The notes beneath the pieces are model-generated. The model saw nothing but the letters and a program-made list of their open reading frames with translations. It made no database searches and was not told the origin of the DNA. A DNA stretch of 64,000 nt from Acidobacteriota bacterium (GTDB lineage: Bacteria > Acidobacteriota > UBA6911 > RPQK01 > DATIPO01). Within the stretch, counting starts at the first letter, position 1. Every line of letters begins with the position of its first letter. Below, in pieces: positions 25,473 to 34,775 of the stretch. The stretch covers positions 52,282 through 116,281 of the forward strand of contig DATIPQ010000138.1 of NCBI GenBank assembly GCA_035471785.1. The letters are read 5' to 3'. The position numbers and the translations under genes are program-made.

Positions 25473-25871
25473 ATGGACCTGTTTAAAGACAGCGGAATCG
25501 ACCGCATGGCCAGCTACCTGGACTTCGCCGCCCGGCGCCAGCAGGTCATCAATTCCAACATCGCCAACATCGAGACCCCCGGCTATCAGGCCAAGAGCCT
25601 GGAGTTCGAGAGTCTCTTCCGCGAGGAATTGGAATCGGGATTGCATCTGCGCACTACACGCGCTGGACATGTGACGGGCCCTCCCGAGCTGATTCGGGAA
25701 ACGGCCCGCGTCCGGACGCTGCCCACGGGCGCGCTGGGGAACGACCTCAACAACGTCGATCTCGATCAGGAGATGACCCAGTTGGCGCAGAACGTACTCA
25801 AGTTCTCGGCCGTGTCGCAGATGATCCAAGGACGCCTGCAGATGATCCGGCGGGTGATTGAAGGAGCTTAG
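25473..25871 (+). CDS. flgB: Flagellar basal-body rod protein FlgB
   Basis: 132 residues from ATG 25473 (CGGAGG upstream; the longer open frame crosses repeat B and is rejected). Family marks: an N-terminal helix with RQQVINSNIANIETPGYQAK, the rod-family signature N-x-A-N-x-x-T-P-G-Y, and a C-terminal helix (EMTQLAQNVLKFSAVSQMI). FlgB forms the most proximal rod segment above the MS ring in the periplasm. No cleaved signal; it is exported by the flagellar type III system. First gene of flgBC-fliEFGHIJ. Confidence 0.95.
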   Translation: MDLFKDSGIDRMASYLDFAARRQQVINSNIANIETPGYQAKSLEFESLFREELESGLHLRTTRAGHVTGPPELIRETARVRTLPTGALGNDLNNVDLDQEMTQLAQNVLKFSAVSQMIQGRLQMIRRVIEGA

Positions 25872-25876
25872 TCATT

Positions 25877-26326
25877 ATGAGCGGACTTTTCTCAGCCCTC
25901 GACGTCAGCGCTTCGGCGCTTCACGCCAACCGGCGGCGCATGGAACTGCTGGTGACCAACATCGCCAACTCGCAGACCACCCGCACCGCCGAGGGCGGAC
26001 CCTACCGCCGCAAGGACGTGGTCTTCATGTCCACGCCCATGCAGGACTTCCGCAACCTCTACCTGAGCCTGCTGGAAGAGGAGCCCCAACTGGAAGGAGT
26101 CAGGGTCTCGCGGGTGGTGGTGCAAGAGGGCGAGCCGCAACTGCGTTATCAACCCAATCACCCCGACGCCAACGGGCAGGGCTTCGTGGCCTATCCCGAC
26201 ATCAACCCCATCGAGGAAATGGCCAACTTGATGGGGGCAACCCGCTCCTACGAGGCCAACATCAAGGCCTTCGAGGCGGTCAAGGAAATCGTACAGCGCT
26301 CCATTGACCTGGGACGCCGAGGCTAA
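25877..26326 (+). CDS. flgC: Flagellar basal-body rod protein FlgC
   Basis: 149 residues, five bases after flgB. N-terminal rod signature (LDVSASALHANRRRMELLVT then NIANSQTTRT) with an unusual S-Q-T-T in place of T-x-T-P. The central insert has YQPNHPDANGQGFVAYPDIN, a conserved FlgC feature, and the C-terminal helix reads MANLMGATRSYEANIKAFEA. It is a proximal-rod subunit partnered with FlgB. Confidence 0.95.
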   Translation: MSGLFSALDVSASALHANRRRMELLVTNIANSQTTRTAEGGPYRRKDVVFMSTPMQDFRNLYLSLLEEEPQLEGVRVSRVVVQEGEPQLRYQPNHPDANGQGFVAYPDINPIEEMANLMGATRSYEANIKAFEAVKEIVQRSIDLGRRG

Positions 26327-26341
26327 GGACGAGGTTGAGTC

Positions 26342-26650
26342 ATGAGCGACGTATTCATTAATCAGACCAGTCCCATCCAGCAACTGGAGGACCTCAAGAG
26401 GGGTTCGCAAGCCAAGGGCGCCGAGAACTCCGAACGCTTCGCCGAACTGCTCAACGAAGCGCTCAGCGAGGTCAACGAGCTGCAAAAGACCTCTGACGCC
26501 GAGGTCGGCAAGATTCTCTCCGGCGACATCAAGGACGTTCACAGCGCCATGATCGCCATGCAGAAGGCCGACCTCTCCTTTCAGATGGTCATGCAGGTCC
26601 GCAACAAGCTGGTGGAGGCTTATCAAGAAGTCATGAGAATGCAGGTCTAG
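26342..26650 (+). CDS. fliE: Flagellar hook-basal body protein FliE
   Basis: 102 residues from ATG 26342. The C-terminal half has the FliE features: VNELQKTSDAEVGKILSGDI, then DVHSAMIAMQKADLSFQMVM and VRNKLVEAYQEVMRMQV. FliE joins the MS ring (FliF) to the rod and is needed for opening export. The stop codon TAG is provided by the outer end of repeat A copy 3, inserted directly behind the gene. Confidence 0.93.
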   Translation: MSDVFINQTSPIQQLEDLKRGSQAKGAENSERFAELLNEALSEVNELQKTSDAEVGKILSGDIKDVHSAMIAMQKADLSFQMVMQVRNKLVEAYQEVMRMQV

Positions 26651-26848
26651 TGTTGCCGGTCAAAAATTCTGAGCCAGGGCCGCCGTTTTTTGTCCCTGAA
26701 AGGGACAGATTCGCCAGCCCAGGGTCAGCCCCGGCGCGCGCCAGCGAGACGGCGGCGCCACCCTGGGTTTCAGACGGCAAATGTGCGAACGCTGAAAGCG
26801 TGGGATAACGCCACAGGGTGGCTCTAAACTCCTGACGCACTGCACTAG
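26647..26848 (+). repeat. Dispersed repeat A, copy 3, inside the flagellar operon
   Basis: 202 bases bounded by CTAG at both ends, with the same palindromes and orientation as copies 1 and 2. It separates fliE from fliF, genes that are usually adjacent, and its first bases form the fliE stop codon. Confidence 0.75.
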
Positions 26849-26916
26849 TAGTTGGCGGGAAGGGCCGCAGGGGCCCTCCCAGGATCTTCCCGCAGCAGGG
26901 AAGGGGAGGCTGAATC

Positions 26917-28521
26917 ATGCCGGGAATCTTGGCGCAGTTGAAAGCGCTTAACGACAACTTGTCGGTCAACCAGAAGCTTTCCATCACCCTCCTGGGGCTG
27001 GTGACGCTCTTTGGTTTGCTGGGCTTTGTCTACCTCATCAACCAGCAGAGCTATCAGCTCCTCATCTCCGACGTGGACGCCGCCACCTCCCAGCAGGTGG
27101 TTGAGCGGCTCGAGAACAAGGGCATTCCCTACCAGTTGTCCAACTCGGGACGCAACATCGCCGTCCCTCCCGAGAGCCTCAATGAAGCCATGCTCGAGAT
27201 CGCCGGCGAAGGCCTGGTCAACAAGGGCCGCGTGGGCTTCGAGATTTTCGACGAGAACAGTTGGACAACTACCGAATTCGGCGAGCGGGTCAAGTTTCAG
27301 CGGGCCCTGGAGGGTACGCTGGAACGCACCATCCTGGAGCTGGAAGAGATCTCCAAAGCGCGCGTCCACGTGGCTTTCGAGAAGGAATCGGTCTTTACCG
27401 AGCAGAAGCAGCCGGCCAAGGCCTCGGTGGTGGTGGGCCTGCGCTCGGGACGCTCCCTGCCGGCCCGGAAAGTGGCGTCCATCGAAAACCTGGTGGCTTC
27501 GGCCGTACAGGGCCTTTCGCCCGACAACGTCACCGTGGTGGGAGACAACGGCGCGCTTCTTTCTCAAAGCCGTCCCGACACCGAAATGCTCAATGAGCAG
27601 CAGATCCAGTTGCGCCAGGGCATGGAAAGGGAGCTGAGCGAAAAAGTCCGCCGCCTGCTGGAGCGCACCGTGGGTGAGAGCAAGGTCGAGGTCGAAACCT
27701 CGTTGGCACTGGATTTCTCCCAGGTGCATGAGAAGGAACTGATCAAAGATCCCGTGCTCCTCTCGGAAGACGAGATCAGCCGCCGCGGCCCCGACGGTCA
27801 AGGCGTGGGAGGGGTGCCGGGAGTGGCCTCCAACCAGGGCGCCGAACCCGAGCCGGGATCGGAGCGCTCGGGCGCCCAGATGACTCAAACGCGCCGCAAT
27901 TACGAGCATTCCCTGCTGGAGCGTTCCAGCCGCGCGCCCGGAGGCGAAATCAAACGCATCTCCATGGCCGTGGTCATCGACCACAAGACCGCCCAGCAGC
28001 AGAACGGGCAAGGCGAAACGGTGGAGGAGCGCGTCCCCTGGACGCAGGAAGAACTCGACCAACTGCGCAGCCTGGTTTCCTCGACCATCGGCTTCGACGC
28101 CCAGCGGGGCGACAGCCTGACGCTCGAGAACATCCCTCTGCTAGAGCCCGTCCAGCCCCAGGTGACGGCTCCAGCGGGCGGCGGATTCATGGATCAGGTG
28201 CGGCCGCTGATCTGGCCCGTCCTGCGCTGGACGGGGATCGTGGCCCTCTTCATGCTCTTCTACCTGATGATCTTCCGTCCTCTCAAACGGCAAGTCTTCA
28301 ACTATGTGGAATCCCAACCGCCGGCCCAATTGGCCCAAGGACAGAGCAAAGGACAACGCCAACTCGGCGGCGGGGCCCGCGCCGCCCTGCCCGAGGCCCA
28401 GGAAGAGGTGGAGATCGACGACGACGAGCAACGCAAGGCCGATCTCATCGACCTGGCCCGGCGCAAGCCCGAAACCGTGACTGGACTGCTGCGGGATTGG
28501 ATGTCTGAACAGGGTGTGTAG
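26917..28521 (+). CDS. fliF: Flagellar MS-ring protein FliF
   Basis: 534 residues with GGGAGG upstream. Membrane helices at about 24-45 (SITLLGLVTLFGLLGFVYLI) and 425-447 (GIVALFMLFYLMIF) bracket the periplasmic ring-building motifs: LLISDVDAATSQQVVERLEN, GRVGFEIFDENSWTTTEFGE and KARVHVAFEKESVFTEQKQP. The cytoplasmic C-terminus (LARRKPETVTGLLRDWMSEQ) is the FliG-binding helix. FliF makes the MS ring on which the rotor and export gate assemble. Confidence 0.97.
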   Translation: MPGILAQLKALNDNLSVNQKLSITLLGLVTLFGLLGFVYLINQQSYQLLISDVDAATSQQVVERLENKGIPYQLSNSGRNIAVPPESLNEAMLEIAGEGLVNKGRVGFEIFDENSWTTTEFGERVKFQRALEGTLERTILELEEISKARVHVAFEKESVFTEQKQPAKASVVVGLRSGRSLPARKVASIENLVASAVQGLSPDNVTVVGDNGALLSQSRPDTEMLNEQQIQLRQGMERELSEKVRRLLERTVGESKVEVETSLALDFSQVHEKELIKDPVLLSEDEISRRGPDGQGVGGVPGVASNQGAEPEPGSERSGAQMTQTRRNYEHSLLERSSRAPGGEIKRISMAVVIDHKTAQQQNGQGETVEERVPWTQEELDQLRSLVSSTIGFDAQRGDSLTLENIPLLEPVQPQVTAPAGGGFMDQVRPLIWPVLRWTGIVALFMLFYLMIFRPLKRQVFNYVESQPPAQLAQGQSKGQRQLGGGARAALPEAQEEVEIDDDEQRKADLIDLARRKPETVTGLLRDWMSEQGV

Positions 28522-28545
28522 ACCTGAAGAGAGGAGTCAAGCCAA

Positions 28546-29580
28546 ATGCCGACGGTAACCGTCAAGCAGGATCCCAAGTCGATGGCCGGACCTTACAAGG
28601 CCGCCATACTGATGCTCTATCTGGGCGAATCGGTAGCCCGCGAAGTCTTCAAGCGGATGAGCGACGACGAGGTGATGCGGATATCCCAGGAAATCGCCCG
28701 CTTGGGCAGCGTGTCCTCCGACATCAGCAAGGCTGTGGCCGAGTACACCCATCGACAACTGGTGGCCAGCAAATCATTGCTGGGTACCATGGAGTCGGCG
28801 CAGAAGCTGCTGGAATCGGCTTTCTCCCCCGATGTGGCGCGCGGCTACATCCGCGAGATCGCCGAAAGCTCCCAAGTCACCGCCCGGGGCAGGGCCCTGC
28901 TGCAGAAAGCCGACCCGCGCCAGCTCTCCAAGCTGCTGCAGGTCGAGCATCCGCAAACCATCGCCCTGGTCCTCTCCAATGTCTCGCCCGACCTTTCGGC
29001 CAAAACCGTGGCCCTGCTGGAGGACGAGCTGCGGGCCGAGGTGTGCATGCGGCTGGCTTCGCTGGAGCAGATCTCGCCTCCCGTCCGCGACCGCGTCATC
29101 GATATCCTGGCCAACAAGCTCGACACCCGCAACCACCACATGGAAAGCGGCACCAGAGGAGGCGTCCGCCGGGTGGCCGAGATCTTCAACAACATGGACC
29201 GCGACGTCAGTCAGTCCTGCCTGGAGCAGATCGAGCAAGAGAATCCCAACATGGCTCTGGAGATCCGCAACAACATGTTCGTCTTCGAGGACCTTCTGGT
29301 GGTAGGCGACCGCGAGATGCGCAAGATCATCCAGGCCATCGACAAGCAGGTGCTGGTGACGGCCCTCAAAGGCACCAGCGATGAACTCAAGGAGCACTTC
29401 TTCAGCAACATGTCGACGCGGGCCGTGGACATGCTCAAGGAAGACATGGAAGCCATGGGGCCCATTCGACTCAAGGATGCCGAAAAGGCCCAGCAGGAGA
29501 TCGTCGCCACGGTCCGCGACCTGGAACAACAGGGGCAGTTCGACCTGGGCGCCGGCGGAGCGGAGGAATATGTCAGCTAG
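28546..29580 (+). CDS. fliG: Flagellar motor switch protein FliG
   Basis: 344 residues. The three FliG domains are visible: an N-terminal FliF-binding part (AAILMLYLGESVAREVFKRM), a middle part with the EHPQ-type motif (VEHPQTIALVLSNVSP), and a C-terminal torque domain with MFVFEDLLVVGDREMRKIIQ and MSTRAVDMLKEDMEAMGP. These hold the conserved charged residues facing the stator. It is the rotor protein at the cytoplasmic face of the MS ring. Its last 11 bases overlap fliH. Confidence 0.97.
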   Translation: MPTVTVKQDPKSMAGPYKAAILMLYLGESVAREVFKRMSDDEVMRISQEIARLGSVSSDISKAVAEYTHRQLVASKSLLGTMESAQKLLESAFSPDVARGYIREIAESSQVTARGRALLQKADPRQLSKLLQVEHPQTIALVLSNVSPDLSAKTVALLEDELRAEVCMRLASLEQISPPVRDRVIDILANKLDTRNHHMESGTRGGVRRVAEIFNNMDRDVSQSCLEQIEQENPNMALEIRNNMFVFEDLLVVGDREMRKIIQAIDKQVLVTALKGTSDELKEHFFSNMSTRAVDMLKEDMEAMGPIRLKDAEKAQQEIVATVRDLEQQGQFDLGAGGAEEYVS

Positions 29581-30253
29581 ACTCGCCGACCCCAACAAGG
29601 TTCAAGCTTTCAGCTTCCGATCCCTGGATGGAAGCAAGAGTCCTCAGGTGCCGGGCTTTCTCAAGGACAAGCAGGACGGCCCGCAGCCCTCGGGCAAGAC
29701 CGCCTCCAGCTCAGCCTCCGGGGAAGAGGACAACCGCCGCAAGTCGCGCGATTCTCACGAGGTCGAGCGGGAAGCCTTCGAGAAGGGATTCGCGGCCGGA
29801 GAGCGCGCCGGCATGCAGATGGCGGAGAAAAAGACCGACGCCGTGCTGCGCCGCTTCGCCAATTCGCTGGAAAAGATCGCCCGCCTGCGCGACGAGCTGT
29901 TGGGGCAATGCGAGAAAGACCTGGTGGCGCTGGCGCTGGAAATCGCCCGCCGCCTGGTCCACCGCGAGATCGAGGTGGACGAGAAGATCATCGGCACCTT
30001 CGTAAGAGTGGCGCTGGAAAAGCTTCACGTCGACAGCCGCGTCACCATTTATCTGCACCCTGACGACCGCGAGATCTTGTCCCGCAACCTGGACGAGTTT
30101 TTCTCCGACCGTCAGGACATCGAAATCACCTTGCGCTCACGCCAGGACCTCAATCGGGGCGACTGCCAGATCGAGTCCGACTACGGGAACATCGACGCCC
30201 GCATCTCGGAGCAGTTCCGCGAGATCGAGACCGGACTGCTGGGCAACCTTTAA
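29570..30253 (+). CDS. fliH: Flagellar export ATPase regulator FliH
   Basis: 227 residues from ATG 29570, which lies inside the end of fliG with GGAGGAAT just upstream. The N-terminal 60 residues are disordered and polar. A helical region with EKGFAAGERAGMQMAEKK carries the Gly-rich repeat typical of FliH, and the C-terminal domain (LVALALEIARRLVHREIEVD ... LHPDDREIL) resembles the FliH/YscL/V-ATPase E-subunit fold. FliH dimers hold the FliI ATPase at the export gate. Confidence 0.9.
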   Translation: MSARLADPNKVQAFSFRSLDGSKSPQVPGFLKDKQDGPQPSGKTASSSASGEEDNRRKSRDSHEVEREAFEKGFAAGERAGMQMAEKKTDAVLRRFANSLEKIARLRDELLGQCEKDLVALALEIARRLVHREIEVDEKIIGTFVRVALEKLHVDSRVTIYLHPDDREILSRNLDEFFSDRQDIEITLRSRQDLNRGDCQIESDYGNIDARISEQFREIETGLLGNL

Positions 30254-30259
30254 AGCGCC

Positions 30260-31579
30260 ATGGCCATCGACCTCAGCACCTACCGCCGCCGGCTTCCAAA
30301 CATCGAGCCGCTTAAGATCACGGGACGCGTCAAACGGGCCGGCGGACTGGTGATCGAGTCGGACGGTCCGCCCGCCAGCGTGGGGGAGATCTGCGAAGTG
30401 CATCCCCGGGGGGCTTCGCGTCCCGTGCTGGCCGAGGTTATCGGCTTTCGCGACAAGTCTCTGCTCTCCATGCCCGTCTACAACGTCGACGGCATCAAGC
30501 TGGGCGATCCCATCATCTCCCGCAAGCAGCTTCCCCAGGTGGAGGTGGGCGAGGGACTGCTGGGACGCGTGGTGGACGGCAACGGAAACCCCATCGACGA
30601 CAAGGGACCCATCGCTTCAGCCGAGCGCTACCCGTTGCACCGTCCCGCTCCAGGACCTCTGAAGCGGGCTTCCATCGACCAGGCTCTGGGCACCGGAGTG
30701 CGCGCCATCGACGGCATGCTGCCTATCGGACGAGGACAGCGCGTCGGCATCTTCGGCGGATCGGGCGTGGGCAAATCGACCCTCCTGGGCATGATGGCCC
30801 GCTACACCGAAGCCGCCGTCACTGTCATCGCCTTGGTGGGCGAGCGGGGACGGGAAGTGAGCGCCTTCATCGAGCGCGACCTGGGTGAAGAGGGACTCAA
30901 GCGCTCGGTGGTGGTGGTTTCCACCTCCGACAACCCTCCCCTCATGCGCATCCGCGCGGCGCTCACGGCCACGGCCATCGCCGAGTACTTCCGCGACTGC
31001 GGCAGGGACGTGCTGCTGGTCATGGACTCGGTGACCCGGGTGGCCATGGCCCAGCGCGAGATCGGATTGGCGGCCGGCGAACCGCCTTCCTCCAAGGGCT
31101 ACACACCCTCGGTCTTCACCCTGCTGCCCCGCATGTTCGAGCGGGCCGGAAAGCTGCGCAAGGGAAGCATTACCGGCTTCTACACCGTGCTGGTTGAAGG
31201 CGACGACATGAACGAGCCCATCGCCGACGCCGTACGCGGACTGCTGGACGGCCACATCGTCCTCTCCCGCCAACTGGCCTGGCGCAACCACTTCCCCTCC
31301 ATCGCCGTTCTCGACAGCGTCTCCCGACTGGTCTCCGAGGTCTCTTCAGAGGAGCAGTTGGAAGCCGGCGGACGCTTGCGGGAACTGCTGGCCACCTACA
31401 CCAAGGCCGAAGACATGATCAACATCGGGGCCTATTCCAAGGGCTCCAACGCCAAGATCGACCAAGCCATCGCCCGCATCGACCACATCAACTACTACCT
31501 GAAGCAGAAATTCGACGAAGAAGTCCCCCGCGAAACGGCGATTAAGGAATTGCTGCAAGTCGCCGGGAAAAAGGGATGA
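30260..31579 (+). CDS. fliI: Flagellum-specific ATPase FliI
   Basis: 439 residues, six bases after fliH. It has the F1-beta-like fold with Walker A GGSGVGKST near residue 168, VIALVGERGREVSAFIERDL, Walker B VLLVMDSVTRVA and the export-ATPase signature PSVFTLLPRMFERAG. It energises and orders export of rod, hook and filament subunits together with FliH and FliJ. The start ATG 30260 follows a short spacer without a strong ribosome-binding site, suggesting coupling to fliH. Confidence 0.97.
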   Translation: MAIDLSTYRRRLPNIEPLKITGRVKRAGGLVIESDGPPASVGEICEVHPRGASRPVLAEVIGFRDKSLLSMPVYNVDGIKLGDPIISRKQLPQVEVGEGLLGRVVDGNGNPIDDKGPIASAERYPLHRPAPGPLKRASIDQALGTGVRAIDGMLPIGRGQRVGIFGGSGVGKSTLLGMMARYTEAAVTVIALVGERGREVSAFIERDLGEEGLKRSVVVVSTSDNPPLMRIRAALTATAIAEYFRDCGRDVLLVMDSVTRVAMAQREIGLAAGEPPSSKGYTPSVFTLLPRMFERAGKLRKGSITGFYTVLVEGDDMNEPIADAVRGLLDGHIVLSRQLAWRNHFPSIAVLDSVSRLVSEVSSEEQLEAGGRLRELLATYTKAEDMINIGAYSKGSNAKIDQAIARIDHINYYLKQKFDEEVPRETAIKELLQVAGKKG

Positions 31580-31658
31580 TGCCGGCTGGCATGAGCTCGC
31601 CTAAGTGGGAAATGCGATATGCGGAGTTCGAACTTGCTTTAGAGGGAATAAGGTAACG

Positions 31659-32090
31659 GTGAAAAAGTTTAGGTTTCCCTTGCAGGCAGCTCTTGACTAC
31701 GCCCTCCACAAAGAAGACATGGAGAAAATGGCGTTGGCCGAACTGCAGGCTGAGCGCGTCGAGTTGACGGCCAGGCAAAAGGAGATCTTTCAGGCCCTGC
31801 ACAAAGCCGAGGACGAGCGCGCCGCCGGCGCCGAGATGACTTCCGGCGAGTTGCAGATCTACAATCGCTTCATCGACAGTCAGCGCAAGCGCCTGCAGCG
31901 CATGAACCTGGCCATCCGCGGCCTCGACTCCAAGATCCGCGCCCAGCGCCGCAAGCTGGTCGAGGCCAGCCGGAAGCGCAAGACTCTCGACCGCCTCAAA
32001 GAACGCCAACACTCCGCCCACACCCAGGAAGCTTCCCGCCTCCAGCAGCAAGAATCCGACGATCTCCACCTCCTCCGCCTGCCGCGCTAG
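31659..32090 (+). CDS. fliJ: Flagellar export chaperone FliJ
   Basis: 143 residues from GTG 31659 (AAGG upstream). It begins MKKFRFPLQAALDYALHKED, the FliJ-type entry, and is then a continuous coiled coil, highly charged throughout. FliJ links FliI to FlhA. The C-terminus (LQQQESDDLHLLRLPR) overlaps by four bases with the stop of the convergent P-type ATPase gene. This is the last gene of the first flagellar block; fliK follows only 19 kb further on. Confidence 0.85.
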   Translation: MKKFRFPLQAALDYALHKEDMEKMALAELQAERVELTARQKEIFQALHKAEDERAAGAEMTSGELQIYNRFIDSQRKRLQRMNLAIRGLDSKIRAQRRKLVEASRKRKTLDRLKERQHSAHTQEASRLQQQESDDLHLLRLPR

Positions 32091-34735
32091 CCCGCAAAGC
32101 GGATCTTGGGGGCGAAGAGGCCCAGCAGGGCGGGGAGGAAGCTGAGGGAGAGGATGAGCGTCCAGCCGCCGCTCCCCGGCGGACGCGTGTCGAGGAGGCC
32201 GGCCAGGGGAGGCCAGTAGACGGCGGCCAGCAGCAGCGCCACGCAGAGGGCCGTGGCCGCCCAGATCCAGGGGTTGCGGGTGATGTCGTTGTCGAGCGCC
32301 GAGGCGTCGCGGTCGCGCAGGTTGAGGACGAACCACAGCTTGGCGAAGGCCAGGGTCAGGAAGGAAACCGTTATGGCCCGTTCCCGCTCGAATCCCAGGC
32401 CCGCCAGGGCGATGCTCAAGCCGGCCAAGACGCAGATAGCGATGACTGAACTCCAGGCTGCCAGGGCCCTCCAGTGATGGCGGGTCAGCACGCGCTCGCG
32501 AGGATCGCGGGGAGGAAGGTCCATGACTTTGTCCGACCCCGGCCCAAGCCCCAGCGCAAGGCCCGGGAAGACGTCGGTGAGGACGTTGAGGTAGAGGATC
32601 TGCAAGGGCAGCAGGGGAATTGGCGCCTGGGCCAGCGCGGCCGCCGTCACCGCCAGGATCTCGGCGATGTTGGTGCAGAGCATGAACATCACCGACTTGC
32701 GGATGTTGGCGAAGGTGATGCGTCCCTGGCGGACGGCCGTGACGATGGTTGAAAAGGCGTCGTCGCGCAGCACCATGTCGGCCACCTGCTTGGCGGCATC
32801 GGTGCCTCGCCCTCCCATGGCCACTCCGATGTCGGCCTGCTTGAGGGCGGGAGCGTCGTTGACCCCGTCGCCGGTCATGGCCACGATCTCGCCGCGTTCC
32901 TGGTAGAGCCTGATAAGGCGCAGTTTCTGCTCTGGCGTAACGCGGGCGAAGACTCTGGTCTCCAGCAGCCTTTGGTCTTCATCAGGCGACTCGGGGTCGA
33001 TGTCTTCCAGTTGGCCGGCCTGCATGGGAGGACCGTGATGCTCTTCCACCAATCCCACACGTTTTCCGATGGCCGCCGCCGTCGAGGCCTGGTCTCCCGT
33101 AACCATCACGGCGCGGATGCCCGCAGCCTGACAGCGGTCGATAGATTCGCGGACTTCTTGGCGGGCCGGGTCGAGCAAGCAGGCCAAGCCCACCAGGCAC
33201 AGATCCTGGTAGGGGTCGTCCTGCAGATCGCGCACCTGCTTGTCGGCCAAGGCCAACAGCCGCAGCCCCTCTCCCGCCAGGTCGTCGGCGCGCTGCTGCC
33301 ACTCTTGGCGCTCCTGATCGTCAAGCGGACGTTTGCCGTCGGCGTCGGCCATGTGAGTGCAGGCCTTGAGGACGGCTCCCGGAGCGCCTTTGACGGCAAC
33401 GTAGTAGCGGTCTTCGCCCCTGTCGTCGCCGTCCTGGTGAAAAGTGGCCATCATCATGACGTCGGGGTCGAACGATTCTTCCCGCACTTCGGGCATCGAC
33501 TCCAGCAAGGACTGACGTTCCATTCCCAAGCGCCGGGCCGCTGCGAGCAGGGCAATCTCGGTGGGGTCTCCGGCGGCGTTGTCTTCGCTTTCCAGAACGG
33601 CGTTGCTGCACAGTGCACCGATTCTCATCAGGCGGCGCAGGTCCTTTTCGCCGCCCCTCGGGCCATCGGACGAGGAAAGATCATACCTGCCCCGGGGCGT
33701 TACCGCCGACTGCAGCTCCATACGGTTTTCGGTCAACGTTCCGGTCTTGTCGGTGAAGATGACGGTGGTGGCGCCCAGGGTTTCCACGGCGGTCAGGCGG
33801 TGGACCAGGGCGTTGCGCCGGGCCATCAGCCACATGCCGCGGGCCAGGGCGATGGTGGAGACGATAGGCAGTCCCTCGGGAATGGCAGCCACTCCCAGTG
33901 CGATGGCTGTTTCGATCATGAGCAGCGGATCCTGTCCCGAAGCCAGCCCGGCAGCAGCCACCAGCGCGGCGATGCCGAGCGTGATCCAGGCCAGGCGGCG
34001 TCCCAGGTCGTCGAGCCGTTTCTGCAGGGGAGTGACCTTCCCTTGGGCCTGTTCGGACAGTTCCGAGATGCGCCCCAGTTCGGTGCTCATTCCGGTGGCC
34101 GTGACCACCCCTTGGCCCCGGCCCTCGGCCACCGAGGTGCCCCTGTAGAGCATGCAGCGGCGTTCCGCCAGCGGCGCCTCAGGATCGACCGCTTCAGTGC
34201 GCTTGCTGACGGGAACCGATTCGCCGGTGAGGGCCGCCTCGTTGACCCTCAGAGCCTCGGCTTCGAGCAGGCGGATGTCGGCCGGGACCAGGTCTTCGCC
34301 TTCGACCACAACGATGTCGCCGGGCACCAGTTGCCAGGTGGCGATTTCCGTCACTTCCCCCTGGCGGCGCACCTTGGCAGTTTGCCGGCCCATGTCTCGG
34401 ATGGCTTCCATCGAGCGCATGGCCTTCCACTCGCTGAAGAATCCTATCAGGGCATTGACCAGCGTCACCCCCACCAGGGCCAGACCCTCGGGCCAGCGGG
34501 CCGTGGCGAAGGCGGCCACCGCGGCAGCCACCAGCAGCAGGATGACGATGCTCTTGAATTGATCGAGCAGGATGATCCAGATGCTGCGGCCGGTGCTGCG
34601 CCGCAGCCGGTTGGGCCCGTGGCGCTTCCGGCGCTCGTCCGCTTCCTCTCCACTCAGTCCGCGCTCAGCGTTCCCCTCCAGGCGGTTCAGAGCTTCCTCC
34701 ACTGACAGGGAATGGAATGGCCTCCGTTTATCCAT
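32087..34735 (-). CDS. P2A-type cation-transporting ATPase (calcium or manganese)
   Basis: 882 residues from ATG 34735 (GTG 34747 is also possible). Order of features: cation-ATPase N-terminal segment, actuator motif LTGESVPV, M4 motif AAIPEGLPIV, phosphorylation site DKTGTLTEN near residue 337, hinge MTGDGVNDAPALKQADIGVA, and six C-terminal helices. The PEGLP motif and the length match SERCA/PMR1-like P2A pumps that export Ca2+ or Mn2+ from the cytoplasm. Metal specificity cannot be fixed from sequence here. No regulatory partner lies beside it; it is convergent with fliJ. Confidence 0.92.
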   Translation of the reverse strand: MDKRRPFHSLSVEEALNRLEGNAERGLSGEEADERRKRHGPNRLRRSTGRSIWIILLDQFKSIVILLLVAAAVAAFATARWPEGLALVGVTLVNALIGFFSEWKAMRSMEAIRDMGRQTAKVRRQGEVTEIATWQLVPGDIVVVEGEDLVPADIRLLEAEALRVNEAALTGESVPVSKRTEAVDPEAPLAERRCMLYRGTSVAEGRGQGVVTATGMSTELGRISELSEQAQGKVTPLQKRLDDLGRRLAWITLGIAALVAAAGLASGQDPLLMIETAIALGVAAIPEGLPIVSTIALARGMWLMARRNALVHRLTAVETLGATTVIFTDKTGTLTENRMELQSAVTPRGRYDLSSSDGPRGGEKDLRRLMRIGALCSNAVLESEDNAAGDPTEIALLAAARRLGMERQSLLESMPEVREESFDPDVMMMATFHQDGDDRGEDRYYVAVKGAPGAVLKACTHMADADGKRPLDDQERQEWQQRADDLAGEGLRLLALADKQVRDLQDDPYQDLCLVGLACLLDPARQEVRESIDRCQAAGIRAVMVTGDQASTAAAIGKRVGLVEEHHGPPMQAGQLEDIDPESPDEDQRLLETRVFARVTPEQKLRLIRLYQERGEIVAMTGDGVNDAPALKQADIGVAMGGRGTDAAKQVADMVLRDDAFSTIVTAVRQGRITFANIRKSVMFMLCTNIAEILAVTAAALAQAPIPLLPLQILYLNVLTDVFPGLALGLGPGSDKVMDLPPRDPRERVLTRHHWRALAAWSSVIAICVLAGLSIALAGLGFERERAITVSFLTLAFAKLWFVLNLRDRDASALDNDITRNPWIWAATALCVALLLAAVYWPPLAGLLDTRPPGSGGWTLILSLSFLPALLGLFAPKIRFAG

Positions 34736-34775
34736 CGAACTAGACACTACACGAGAGAGACTCTCGGGGTGAACG

